Source of the DNA: Camellia lanceoleosa
Taxonomy: Eukaryota > Streptophyta > Magnoliopsida > Ericales > Theaceae
NCBI GenBank assembly: GCA_025200525.1
Contig: CM045763.1
Coordinates: forward strand, 84,534,131 to 84,598,130
DNA length: 64,000 nucleotides
Direction of reading: 5' to 3'
A program made the translations under genes and the position numbers. Under the pieces are notes generated by a model. That model was not told the origin of the DNA. It saw nothing but the letters and a program-made list of their open reading frames with translations, and searched no databases. Shown one piece after another: positions 40,715 through 52,900 of the stretch (the first letter of the stretch is position 1; every line of letters starts with the position of its first letter).

Positions 40715-41190
40715 GTTCCAGCAAGCACTGAGAAAATTTTTACTTTGGATGGGGCCACATTCTTCCGAAGAAGTTTGCAATTGTCCTCATCACCACCTAG
40801 AGCAGATTCAAAGTGCTTGTAGAAAGATTTAACAGAGAAAATACCAAACTTGCCAATTTTCCACTGAAAACTATCACCACTCGCAGGTTGGGAGAGAAAA
40901 TTGTTTAAAAGATGGAGAAATTCCTGAAGCTTTTCATGCTCCCATACAAGCAGGTTCCTTTGGAAGAGAAGGTTCCAAGATGGGCCAATCATACGATTGC
41001 TGAAGAGAGGGAGAAAAGTCTTGGAAACAATATAGCAAGTGATCTGTTACTAGTCCAAGTATCAGACCAGAAGAGAAGATTTCTAAAGTCCTCATTGTTA
41101 GAGAAAATGCTAAGAATGCCTTTCCAAAGTCTAGAACAGTTAGAAGAGTACTGAAGGTCAGTTGGGAACCAACTATTGATTCTCAAATTA
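40715..41190 (-). mobile_element. LINE fragment A, region between RT and zinc-binding domain
   Basis: On the - strand: CSRLWKGILSIFSNNEDFRN, LLFWSDTWTSNRSLAILFP, WEHEKLQEFLHLLNNFL, FQWKIGKFGIFSVKSFYKHF and NVAPSKVKIFSVLAG, the usual order after a plant LINE RT. Gypsy 1 is inserted directly after this point. The sequence across it resumes at LWKARNN, so about 100 residues of zinc-binding region are missing as well. Confidence 0.8.
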
Positions 41191-41893
41191 TTCTTCTGAA
41201 TTACTACTTGCTTTCATGGTGTTTGTTTAGTCATAGGGAATTCTTCTGAATTGTTCTCATACTTTAGTCATGGAGCTCCATTTTGCAAGATGAAGTCTTC
41301 TTCTCTCATCATTCCCCACCTCCCCAACAAAAATCTCCTTTGTAGCTTTTCTGACTCATTGCAAACAGATATTGAGGTTTGCTTATTGAGTTATTTTTAT
41401 AGTTTACTAGTGGCAATGTACATTGCACGTGGCATAAAAGCTTATTTGCAAATTGTTGGCGTTTACTTGCCCGATTAGAGCAAGAAATTAATTTTGAAAT
41501 GTTAATTCTCCATTCAAAAATAACTTACAAAAAACCCAAAGAAAAAAAAAACTCCATGAAGAACAAATGGTTCATTAACAATTTCAATTTTTAATCTTTA
41601 CGAAAATCTATCTTGTTTAATGCCAGAGTTGAGATTTTAAGATTATTGCATACTCCACCATGTAAAGTCATAACAATCATCGTTGTTGTAGCAAAGATAT
41701 CCCTAATAAAATGTCGGAATACATTTGGCAACAATTTCTTATTCATCACAACTAATTGTGAATTACTGCCTATATTTGAATATGGAAATACTTGGATTAT
41801 TCATGTAATATAATATATACACCAATCGAGTCACAAATTTACAAAATTACACATAAAAACGATGACGTATAATATCAAAAATCCATCCACATT
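41191..41893. other. Spacer, nothing recognised
   Basis: AT-rich non-coding sequence between the LINE remnant and a MITE. Confidence 0.55.
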
Positions 41894-42388
41894 GGTCCTG
41901 TTTGGTGTAGCTGTTAAAACAGATTATAAATTATAGCGTAACAGATTATAAATTATGACTTCAATCAGAAACTGTTAATCTGTTTGGTATAACTGTTAGA
42001 TTATATATTTAAGTTGCTGACTAGTGTTTGTTAAATAAGCTGTGAAGTAGCTTTTCAATTAACTTTTATTTTTTATTATTCACTATTTGTCTATATTTCT
42101 CATAAAAACTAATAATAATATTTTATAGTCCATTTGTGTCTTTTTCTATTTTTAAAAAAAATAAAAAATAAAAAAATCTAAGAGTATAACCGTGAATTAA
42201 CATGTCAACAGCAGAAGCTGATAATCAGAAGCACGGGGTGAGTAGCTTCTCATAATCAATTTTTTTGACTTAAAATAAGTTGTTAGAATCAAAAGCTGTT
42301 TGAAATAAGTTTAACCAAAGAGTCTAAAATAACTTTTTAAAAGCCAGAAGTCATAAGTTGACTCAAAAAAGCTCTACCAAACACCCCC
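41894..42388. mobile_element. MITE with GTTTGGT inverted ends, about 495 bp
   Basis: Left end GGTCCTGTTTGGTGTAGCT and right end AGCTCTACCAAACACCCCC are inverse copies with a few differences. Inner arms also pair (AGCTGTTAAAACAG against AAAAGCTGTTTGAAA). The flanks share ATT or CATTG depending on where the ends are drawn, so the superfamily is not settled. Confidence 0.65.
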
Positions 42389-42468
42389 ATTGTCTAAAGA
42401 TTTCCACTTCGTCAATCAACCCATTATAAATTCCATGGAATATGTTCCTAATAATTGCAACATCTGCA

Positions 42469-42980
42469 TAGGGTGTAAATTTGGCCCAGCCCACCCGGAC
42501 TCGGGCCCAAGCCTGGGCCCGGGCCGGCCCATGTTGAATCTTGCTAGCTCCCACCAAAATTCAGGTCGGCCCACAGGCCAAAAATTTAGGCCTAGGCCCA
42601 AACTCAGGGGGTATTCTGGCCTTGGGTAAGCTGACCGGTGGACCTAGGCCTGGGCTTGAGCTCGGGCTTGGGCAGGGCTTAAACATTTTTTTTTTTTTTT
42701 TCACCAAAAAGTTATTTTTTTTCCACCAAAAAAAATATTGGGTCTTGGACAGACTGGGTTTCGGGAAGGGTTTTGAGCGGGTCGATGGACTGGGCCCACT
42801 GGCTGGACTTCAAAATGATGGCCCAAGCCTGAGCTGAGGATCCCAAGCTGGGCCAGGGCCCATGCCTAAGCCCAAGGTCCCAGGCTGGGGTCGAGCCCGG
42901 GCGTAATCGGGTCATGCCCATCCCGAGCCGTAGACAGGCTTCGGCCCGCCCACAGGTCGCGGGCCATTTTGACACTCCTA
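42469..42980. mobile_element. hAT-type MITE, 512 bp, GC-rich
   Basis: Termini TAGGGTGTAAATTTGGCCC and TAGGAGTGTCAAAATGGCCC (second on the - strand). Flanking 8-base repeats CATCTGCA (42461-42468) and CATTTGCA (42981-42988) differ at one base. The interior is full of GGCCCGGGC-type palindromes with a T run in the centre and no true gene. Confidence 0.8.
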
Positions 42981-43788
42981 CATTTGCACATGTAGTAATC
43001 TAAGCTAGGATATAATATAAACATGATGAGATTAACCAAGAAAGAAACATCTAAACATATCTATTTATAAAAAATATGACTTAATGATATAATGAAATAA
43101 AACTTGACAAACACAATAATAATTTTTTGGTTTGTTGCAATTGAAATTTATTGACCAAAAAGCCAAATCTATTAAAACGGAAAATATTTTGTTTAGTTGC
43201 CAATAACTTAACAAATTCCGTTCACGTTGGAGATTAAATTGATCTAACATAAAAAAATGCATTCTAAAAAAACTCATATAGTGTCTATACTAGACAATAA
43301 AACAAAAATCTCTGTAATCTTTAGAAAATATTGACTTTAGTTAGAACTGTTTAACCCTCCATTGCACCTACAAAAATATTTTTAGGTGGCTTGTCTAATT
43401 GACATTTAGGGTTTTAATCATGGTGAGGCAACCAACCCATACGAAGGGAAAGAATGGAGAGGAAAGGCCATTAAGTGTGATGGATTTTTTTTATTATTAT
43501 TAGAAACCAGTGTAACACAGTGAAAAATAAAATTACAAATTTGGCTTTTTCTCTAGAATTATCAATCTAGATTTTGGTGGGTTGATTGGAAACATGTTGG
43601 AAATTAGAATATATTGCTTCACGATGAATCCCTGTGAATTTTGGGCCAATTATTTCGTTAAAAGCATGATGTAAAATAATATTTTGTTAAAAAATTCGGT
43701 GATATAAAACAGTAAAAAAAAAATGATGAGGAGTAGCAATTTTTTTTTTGCTTTACTTTTGTTTTACACATCTTAAAAGGTGAACTCG
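42981..43788. other. 3' flank / 3' UTR region of the calmodulin-like gene
   Basis: AT-rich. The part next to 43789 should carry the 3' UTR of the - strand gene. No repeat termini seen. Confidence 0.5.
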
Positions 43789-43923
43789 TCATGCAGCCAA
43801 CATCATTCTAACAAATTCCTTGTAATCAATTAGACCATCACCATCCAAATCAGCATCTCTAATCATCTGCTCCACCTCTTCATCAGTCAGCCTCTCTCCT
43901 AAGTTAAACATTACATTTCTCAA
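43789..43923 (-). CDS. Calmodulin-like gene, last exon (EF-hand 4)
   Basis: 135 bases after the acceptor TTGTTGGCAG, encoding [20 protein letters not shown] then EF loop [12 protein letters not shown] and [11 protein letters not shown] at 43791-43789. Confidence 0.9.
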   Translation of the reverse strand: MRNVMFNLGERLTDEEVEQMIRDADLDGDGLIDYKEFVRMMLAA

Positions 43924-46900
43924 CTGCCAACAAAATGAGAAAAACATAATAATTAATAAGAAAATACAAAGTAGATAAAATATGAAATAACTTTGCAAGT
44001 AAGTGAAAAGAGTTCAAAATAATTCTAAAAATATAAAGGTGCAAGTGGTCTTGTGCTCTTACGCAAGTAAAATTTATTATCTTAACAAATGTTGGTCACC
44101 AAGGAAAGAGATCCTTTGCGGAGGTGTTGGGCGCTACAAATGCAGGATCAAACACAAACCATATCATCAAAGCTTATGAGGAAGGCAATGGATGGTTACA
44201 TGAAAATGTAATAACAAGGCTAAAACCACTCCATGCTATGGAAGATTTTAAGGCAAAACTAGTAAGAAGAGAGTTTAGGGAAATAACAGTAAGAGCTGGT
44301 GGTGGAAGAGATCTGGTCTTAAGATTCCAATCAAAGGAGATCATGGAGAAAAAACTTTTGATTATGAAGAACTAGCTCAAGGAATGGTGTGACTCAGTCC
44401 TCGAATGGAACCAGGGGATGATACTTGACCAATAAAGGCATGTTTAGCTTAGCTACTATGGAGTTCCATTAAATCTGTGGAGTTGCAACACCTTCAACAA
44501 TATTGGCAAGGTGTGGGGCATAGTGACTCGTTTGGACGAGGATACTTGTAACCTAAACCATTTCCAATGTGGAAAAGTGAAGATAGCGACAAGATGTATG
44601 GAAACCATTAACCAAATCATCAACTTAGAATGCAAGGGTACTCTCTATCCAGTTAGGGTATCTGAGAAACAAATTATTGTCATTAATGATATGAAGATGC
44701 ATGGTCTTTGCAATTCATTTGAAGGGAACTATGATGGAAGTGGAAATGTTAATCTTGAAGAGGATGACAATCAGATTGTAGACAAAGGGAGTAAGCATGA
44801 CGAAGGTGATGACCATGTAGGCATCCTTGATGGCAATGAGGTGGACAAGAGGGCTGAAGTGGAATGAATTGATGCAATGACAGACATGATTGTAGTAATG
44901 ACATAGCAGAGGATGCTCTGCTCAAAGACACTTCGGTCGTAGCTAAATCAATCATTCAAAATGTCATGTCAGAAGAAAACGGCTATGCATGCAAGGAAAG
45001 CTCTTCAAGGCTGCTAGTAAATTCCAAGATGAGAGACGTTGATGGAAGTGGAAGGGTCGATTGTGAAATTCAATCATCTGGCTTTATCAAAAACTTTAGT
45101 TGAGCTAAAGATATAGGCCTAGGGATTAATTTACTAGTGGCCCTGCAATCGGCCCATAAGTATAATGGATCAGATGTGGCTTCAGCTATTGACCATTCAG
45201 TCCTTGGCCTAAGTAGACTAGACAATCACATTGGGTTGGACCCTATGGATCTTTGTACCCCGCTACTACATACTGCACCAATTATCCCAAGTGTTGGGGA
45301 TTTGGGTCATCTTCAACACCAGCAAAAAGGGGTGATGAGGGTCACTAACTCAGCCCCAACTAGTTTGACTGCATTACACTCAAAAAGAAAAGCAATGAAA
45401 ACTAAGCAGCAGCAGATGAAAGGTATTCAGAATGGATCTTCAAGATTTAGAAAACCACCATTAAACCTGAGAAAGGGAGCTATCTTTGTATGAGAGGGTT
45501 CAAGAAAGTAGTTAGAAAATTCGAAGATCTTCGAAGATCCTTAAAGAACAACTTCGAATTCTCTAGAAGATTATGAGAGGCTTAGATTCTTCAATAGTCT
45601 CAACTCAAGAACACAAGAGTAAAGGAGATGATGGAGATAAGAGATTGGGTGAAGAAGAAGGCAAAATGGCTAGAGAGAGAATAATGGCAAGACTCTCCCA
45701 TGGATCTCCCACTTTCACTCTCAAGGTTAATAATGGAGAAGGGAAATTAGTTCTTTCCCAAGAGTTAAATCTCCAAAATCCATCCCTTGTAAAGCTATGG
45801 GTGGGTGCTATTTATAAGCACCTCATGATGTAGGATGGAGCCCATGTGCAAGGCACATGGGGGATATTCTCTCTAACCATCTTGTCCGAAGAGGTGACCT
45901 CTCCAAGGAGGTGATTTCTCCGAGGAGGTGACTTCTCCGAGGATGAGAAAAACCCCGAAGAGGAGATCAACCCCTCGGCGAACCCTTCTTCTTAGCCACA
46001 CCTAACCAATGATCCCCAATCATCCCAAAGGGTCAGGGGTAGTCCCAGAGGACGTCCTGCCTCATTAGGGTCAGGGGTAGTTCAAGAGAACGCCCTGCCG
46101 CAAATATTGCCAAGTCTCAGGGACCCACTAGAGCGTGCCACCTCGACCCGGGTATAGACTAGTTTAACCGAAGAGTGAATTTATCTCCACTCACCGTCCT
46201 TGGGATCGGGTCCTTTGTTCGGACTCCATTACGCCCATGGTTCTGGTGCGTAAATCCCGGAAAGCTCCAAGCCCGCAAATGTTCTGGGACTCATTAATGA
46301 AGCGACTTCTAGATTGCGTCTGAATCCGTTCAAAGCCAAGTGCTTCGGACCTCTAGGTTCGTGGATCCGAACCCTTTCGAGTCCGAGTACCTCGGATCTC
46401 TAGGCTTGCTTAATACCCTTTCGAGTCTGGGCCCGAGTAAGTCTCTAGGTTCATGGATCCGAACCCTTTCGAGGCTTAGAGCCATTCAGCCTGTTTGACG
46501 GCGATAAATCTGGGCCCACCAATCTTGGACTTGCGATAAATTCGGGCCCACTAATCTTGGGTTATTGGGCCGAAATAATTTATTGGGCTCAAATTAGCCC
46601 CTCTTACAATCTTCAGATCAGCAGTAGCTACAATTTCACTCTCAATGGCAAGTAAGTCTAGCAGAGGAAAGCTTGTCCTGTTTGAAGCGAAAGCAACATT
46701 CGAAATGGGCAAAGCTCTCGGCATTGATTTTTAATGGAAGGATGAGGAAGTAATTAGCAAATTGAAGGAGCTTGAAGGCAATGATCTAGAGAAATTTAGA
46801 GTGAGGGTTGGGATGCAAACTAGGTAAACACTGCTAGGGGACTAAGTGTACAAACCTTGTCTACATGAAAATACAGTCATGAAATATGAGAGAGATTAGC

Positions 46901-49900
46901 AGACAAGAGAAAAAGAGAAAGATTAAGAAAAGTATTTCAGAAAGAAAAGTATATATCATCTTAATTCAAGAGACCAAGAAGTCTGAGGTCAACTTAGGTC
47001 TCATAAGATCCATTTGGCCTAGTGATCATTTTGAGTTCATGTCAGTTGATGATATTGGTAGAGCTGGGGATTTATTGTGCATTTGGAATCCAGAGATCTT
47101 TCAACTTTCTACTTCCTGCTGCAATCACAATTTCTTGCTGTTGTCAGGTACATTATTCTATAGTTTTGATTGTGTCATTATTAATGTCTATGGTCCTAAT
47201 GATGTGGCAAAAGGAAAAGAGCTATAGGATGGTTTAGTAAAGCTTAAACCCAGATTCCTAGGGCCTTGGTATATGGGGAGGGCCACTAACGAAATTAGGA
47301 ATTAATCTGAGAAAGTTGGATGCTCCAGCAGAGATAGAGGCATGAAGGACTTTAACACTAGGATAGAACAAATGGAATTAATAGACATACCTATGCTTGG
47401 GAGAAAGCACACTTGGCGCAATTCTCAAGATAGAGAAAAAATGAGTAGAATTGATAGATCCCTAGTTTATCATAAATGGCTGGAAAACTTTAATCGCAAA
47501 CTCTGGGGTCTACCTAGGCAACTGTCAAATCATTAACTCGACCATTTAGATTTCTTAATGCTTGGCTTTTACATCCTAAGTACCTCCCTTTTGTGAGGCA
47601 AAGCTGGTCTGAAATTAATGTTCAAGGGTGGGCAGGGTATAAATGTCTCATGAAATTTAAAGCTCTAAAACAGTCATTAAAACAATGGAATCTAGAGGTG
47701 TTTGGGAGGATTGAGTCCAGGCTTAAAAGTATTGAGAAGGAAGCTCATGACCTTGATTTGTTAGCTGAGGAAAGACCTCTACTGGCCACAGAAATTAGTA
47801 AAAGAAAGGAAGTTATGGGAGAAACTTGGAGATTAAGTAAAATGTTGGAATGAATCTGGTTGCAGAAATCTAGACTAAATTGGGCTCTCAAAGGTGATAG
47901 AAACACAAGATTTTTCCATATCATGGCTTGTAGCAGAAACAGTAAAAACACCTTGGGCTCACTACTTGTGAATGGTTCAAGAATTGAGGAGCCAGTGGAT
48001 ATGAGGGCTGCAGTCCTTAATCATTTTGTCAAGCTTTTCTCTGAATCTTGGGGTATCAGACCCAAACTATCTGGTCCCTTTAAGAACATTGGTGGTACCC
48101 AAGCTGTGGATCATCTACAGGGTGAATTCACTAAAGAGGAAATCAGGGATGTCATTATGAGCTGTGAGGGTAATAAAGCCCCTGGGTCAGATAGATTTAA
48201 CTTGGCATTTTTTAAGAAATGTTGGAGTATTGTGAAATCTGATGTGCTTAATTTTATGAGTGAGTTTCACCGGAATGCATGTTTTGTTGGCGAAATTAAT
48301 AGCTCATTCATTACTTTGATTCCTAAATCCATTAGCCCTTTTTCCCTTAATGACTTTAGACCAATTAGTTTGATTGGTTCCTTGTACAAAATTCATGCCA
48401 AGATGTTATCTAATAGATTGAAAATGGTTATGCCCATGATCATTGGTGAGGTGCAATCCGCTTTTTTGGGTGGAAAGAACATAGTTGATGGGGTTTTGAT
48501 TGCCAATGAGATAGTTGATGAGTGGCGAAAATCGAAGAGTAAACGTATAATTCTCAAATTAGATTTTGAAAAAGCGTTTGACTCAATTAACTAGGAATTC
48601 TTATTTCCCATGCTTTCCAACTTTGGATTTGTTGATAAATGGATAAAATAGATCAGAGCCTGTGTGTCTTCTACTAAGATTTCAATACTGGTCAATGGAT
48701 TACCAACTCCTGAATTCCATCCACAAAGGGGTTTAAGACAATGTGATCCCTTGTTACCTTTCCTATTCAATATAGTTGCTGAGGCCCTTAACATCCTGCT
48801 GTCTAGAGCAAAAGAGTTGGGTTTTTTAAAGGGAGCACAACTGGGATCTAATGGTTTTGCTATTTCTCATTTACAATTTGCGGATGATACCATCTTGTTT
48901 TGTAAATCTAGTTGGGAGGAAGTGGTGAACATCAAAAGAATTCTAAGATGCTTTGAAATCCTCTCAAGAATTAAAATTAATTATTATAAGAGTATAATCA
49001 ATGTTATTGGGGTGGATGAGGGATTGTTGAATAATTTTGCTTCCAGACTTAATTGTCTTCATCATAAGCTTCCCCTTAAATACTTAGGGCTGCCTTTGGG
49101 AGCAAATCCAAGTAGAAAAAGCACTTGGAAACCTGCCTTGAGAAGATCAAGTTGAAACTAGCCTCATGGAAGAAGAGATTGCTCTCCTTTGCTGGAAGGT
49201 TGACCTTAATTAAATCTATTTTTGTCCAGTTTGCCTACTTACTATCTTTCTCTGTTTAGAATACCTATTGGAGTGGCTAAGGAGATTGAGAAATTGCAAT
49301 CATCTTTCCTCTGGGGTGGATCTGATTTAAGAAGAAAAATGCACTTGGTCAAGTGGGATGTGGTCACATTAAACAAAAGATTTGGTGGATTGGGTGTGAG
49401 AAGAATTAGTATTATGAATGTTTGCCTTCTCCTAAAATGGTAGCGGATGTTTGGGGCTGAAAATCACTCTTGATGGAAGGAAGTAATTTGTAACAAATAT
49501 AATTTAAGGGGTAGCAGTTGGATTTCGAGTTTGGATGGTAGTGGTTCCAGAGTTTGGTCTGGTATAATCAAAAATGTACTATCAAAACCAGATCTCCATA
49601 ACTTTTATCTCAATAATTCCTTAACTGTGTTGGGTGATGGAAGGAGGACTCTATTCTGGTGAGATAAGTGGGCAGGCAATGCATGTTTAAAGGAGGAATT
49701 TCCTAGGCTTTTCTCATTATCAATGATAAGGTGGGTGTGGTTCATGACTATTATCAGAAAAGAGAAGCAGCTGATTACTGGAATCTTGGCTTTAGAAGAT
49801 CTTTACTGGCTTGAGAGAAGGAAGAGATGAATAGGTTGTATGCTTCCCTTAGAAATGCTCCTGCATTATGCAGAATCAAATCAGATAGCTTATTTTGGAA

Positions 49901-52900
49901 TGCTGATTGTTCAAGACTATTCAGTGTGTCCTCAGCATATCTTTAGTGGGAATCTTCTCTTGGGTATGCTCAGTGCTCAACTAATATCTTATGGAAGAAC
50001 TGCGCCCCTCCCAAAACCCAATTTTTTGGATGGTTAGCTTGGCATGGTAAGGTTAAGACTGCCAGCTTCCTCTATAGAATTGGGATCCTAGGGGATAATA
50101 CCAATTAGACCTGTATTTTTTGTCAAAGTGAGATTGAATCTGTGGATCATATTCTTTTGTTTTGCCCATTTGTTTGGCTGATTTGGTCTAACCTTGTAAG
50201 ATGGTTGCTTTCAATGGGTCATACCTGGTTTTGTGAATGGGTTACTTCAATGGTGGTCTGGTTGCAGGATGAAAAAGCTAGAAAAGAAAATCTAGTGGCT
50301 ATTCATTTTGTTGTCCTTTGGTCTACTTAGAAACATAGAAACGAATGTGTGTTTAAAGGTTCTCAACCAAATCTAGAGATGCCCTGTGATCTTGTTAAGG
50401 TGAGATTAGCATTGTGGGTTAAAGCTTCATCCCCGTCTCTGGTGTTTTCTATTAATGACATGGTGTCAAACCTGCAATAGGTTCTGTTTTGCATTAGATA
50501 TGGTGGCTGAACTTGTGTGGAGCTGACTGGAGGTGCTCTTTCTTTCTTCTTTTTTCTTTTTTTCTTTTTTCTTTTTTGGTTCCTTTTGAGGGTGCTAGCA
50601 AATAATTGGATGGGCTTCTTGGTGCCAACCTCGTTGGGATGAATTAGCCCATTGTGATGCTCTTTGCTCCCTCTTTGCTTTATTGATGTTTTGTGTGTAC
50701 ATCTTGTACCTTTCATTGCCATCAATATAGTCTCTTTTTTGCCAATCAAAAAAACGTAATATTTTTGTAAAAGAAATATGAAGAAGAATTAACCTCATTG
50801 GGTGATATGTAACCATCTTGATCCTTGTCAAATACTTTAAAGGCTTCTTTTAGTTCCTCTTCTGCTTCACTTTCCTATAAATATAAACAATCACAATTAG
50901 ACATTATACTAAATACTCCTATAGTTTAGATGAGTACATTGACTTCTCTTTTAATAAGATTAAAACAATTGAAACTAATGTACATAATGTGTAAACACGT
51001 GAATAAATTGGGTAGAATAGCTTATCAAAAAAAATTGGGTAGAATATATATACATTTCAATGTAAAAGAGACGACGACGTTATTTTTCTATCTATATGAC
51101 TAATAAATGAAAAATAGACCAAGTATTATGTGAATTTATGTCAACCTTGTGAAAATTAATGTATTTTCTTTAAACATTAAGAGAAATGTAATTTATCCTT
51201 GGACATTCGTATGAAAAGTTCTACACGTAAAATAGCATATATATCCTTGAATTGGGTAGAATAGCTGATCAAAAAAAATTGGGTAGTGTACGGGAAAGAA
51301 ATACACCTTCTCGTATAATCCTGTTGATCAAGTCTGCGTTCCTCAGTACGTCGTCGTTCCACCACCTGAAAGCACAAACGTGAGCTGGCCGGCGGGGGTG
51401 TGCCGGAAACCTCTCCGATGCCTAAGTCAGTAAGCAAGACAAGAAGGCAAAAGCTCTGTGTATTCAGGAAGCAAAATTGTGTTACCTCTCCAAAGGTGAT
51501 ATTGGTGAGCTTATATAGGTTACGCGTGGCACAGTCCTGGTAGGACTCTAACTTCTCCATGCGAAGAGTCCTCCCAGGACTCTTACTCCTCCTTGCGTAG
51601 AGTCCTTCTAGGATTACTCCTTCTGGAATCTTCCAACACCCCTCACGCATAAGCCAAGTGAGATGGCTTTACTACGAACTCCATTACAACCGAAGTAACC
51701 TATAGTCCGGACTTCGCTTATTCTCTTACCTCGGTTTCTCATGCACAACCGAGCTAACCATAAGAGAGCTTAACAGGACTAGGGTGCGACCATGGGGACT
51801 ACTGAGTCCCAACCGGTGTCGAGAATCGACCGGCCTAGCATGCAAGAACCGACATGTCTCTACGACCGTCTACCAACTTCAACCGGACTATCTCGGCACT
51901 TGCCGCAATACTCGTTTGGCGACCGAACTACACATACTTCCCCTTTCTTAGTGGGTATCTCCCAATCTTGAACCTAGATCGGCCCAACACCTAGCTCGGC
52001 CCAATTTATGAATATAAATTACCCTCTCAATTGCCCCTTAATTCCATCTGCGAAGCATGATAGGGATTACCCATGTAACAACCGAGATACAGTTCTAACA
52101 TCTCCAGCCGAGCTAATAAAACCGTTAGCTACTCCAACCGAGCTAAAACCTTTCGAGCCTTTTCCAACCGAACTAACAACTGCTTAGCATCCCCACCCGA
52201 ACTGAGACCTTTTAGCTTTCCCAACCGAGCTAACAACTGCTTAGCCTCTCCAGCCGAGCTAAAAAACCCCCAAGCCTTTCCAGCCGAGCTAAGACATACT
52301 TAGCCTATCCAGCCGAGGTAAAACACCTTTAGCTTATCCAGCCGAGCTAATCTGGGGCCGTACTGCGCACGTCCGGTCAATACGTCTCTTCACTCTTCAG
52401 AAACTGAATCGATTGTCCTTCCCAGACACGTGGCAACCCCTGATTGGCTCGCATAAATTGCCGCCCTCGTGTTTCGTAAAAATTTGAGCAGTTCCTCCTA
52501 AAACATTTTTACACCAAACCAACCCTTCCATGCTATTCTACTCTGCACTGTTCATCTCCTCTCTCACTCTCCTCTGAGCTCTGTTCATTCTTCCTGCCCC
52601 TGAGCTCGTGCCTTTGTTTGCTATCTGCATCACTCCTTCAGCTCGTCTCCTCTTCCTTTTGGTAAGTTCATGAATCTGCTTTCATTTGTCTGTTTCTTAC
52701 TTTCATGTAAGTTCATAGTCATTACGTTGTGTGTTTTACAAAACATTTTGTTTTTCTTCAACGCACATGCATTTCTGAAGAACTCCATAAGAACACTCAA
52801 CACACGAATTCACCTTGTAGGACACCTTTCCGATCTCTTCACACACTACAACCGAACTAGAATATTGTTCTTTGTCTGTAAATCAAACCGAACTAGCACT

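Larger units (their letters stand above)
44085..50752 (+). mobile_element. LINE (non-LTR retrotransposon) in the last intron
   Basis: Order ORF1, endonuclease, RT, zinc-binding C-terminus, then a tail ending GCCAATCAAAAAAA at about 50737-50752. It is antisense to the host calmodulin-like gene. A 1.1-kb solo LTR (45487-46608) splits the end of ORF1. Many stops show it is dead. The 5' limit is approximate and I could not identify the target duplication. Confidence 0.87.

Noticed and set aside
45573..45833. 86-residue open frame in the LINE region
   Set aside because: It is inside the solo LTR 45487-46608, shown by its ends and the ATCTT duplication.
48591..48794. Small - strand open frame over the LINE RT
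   Set aside because: Shadow of the RT coding strand.
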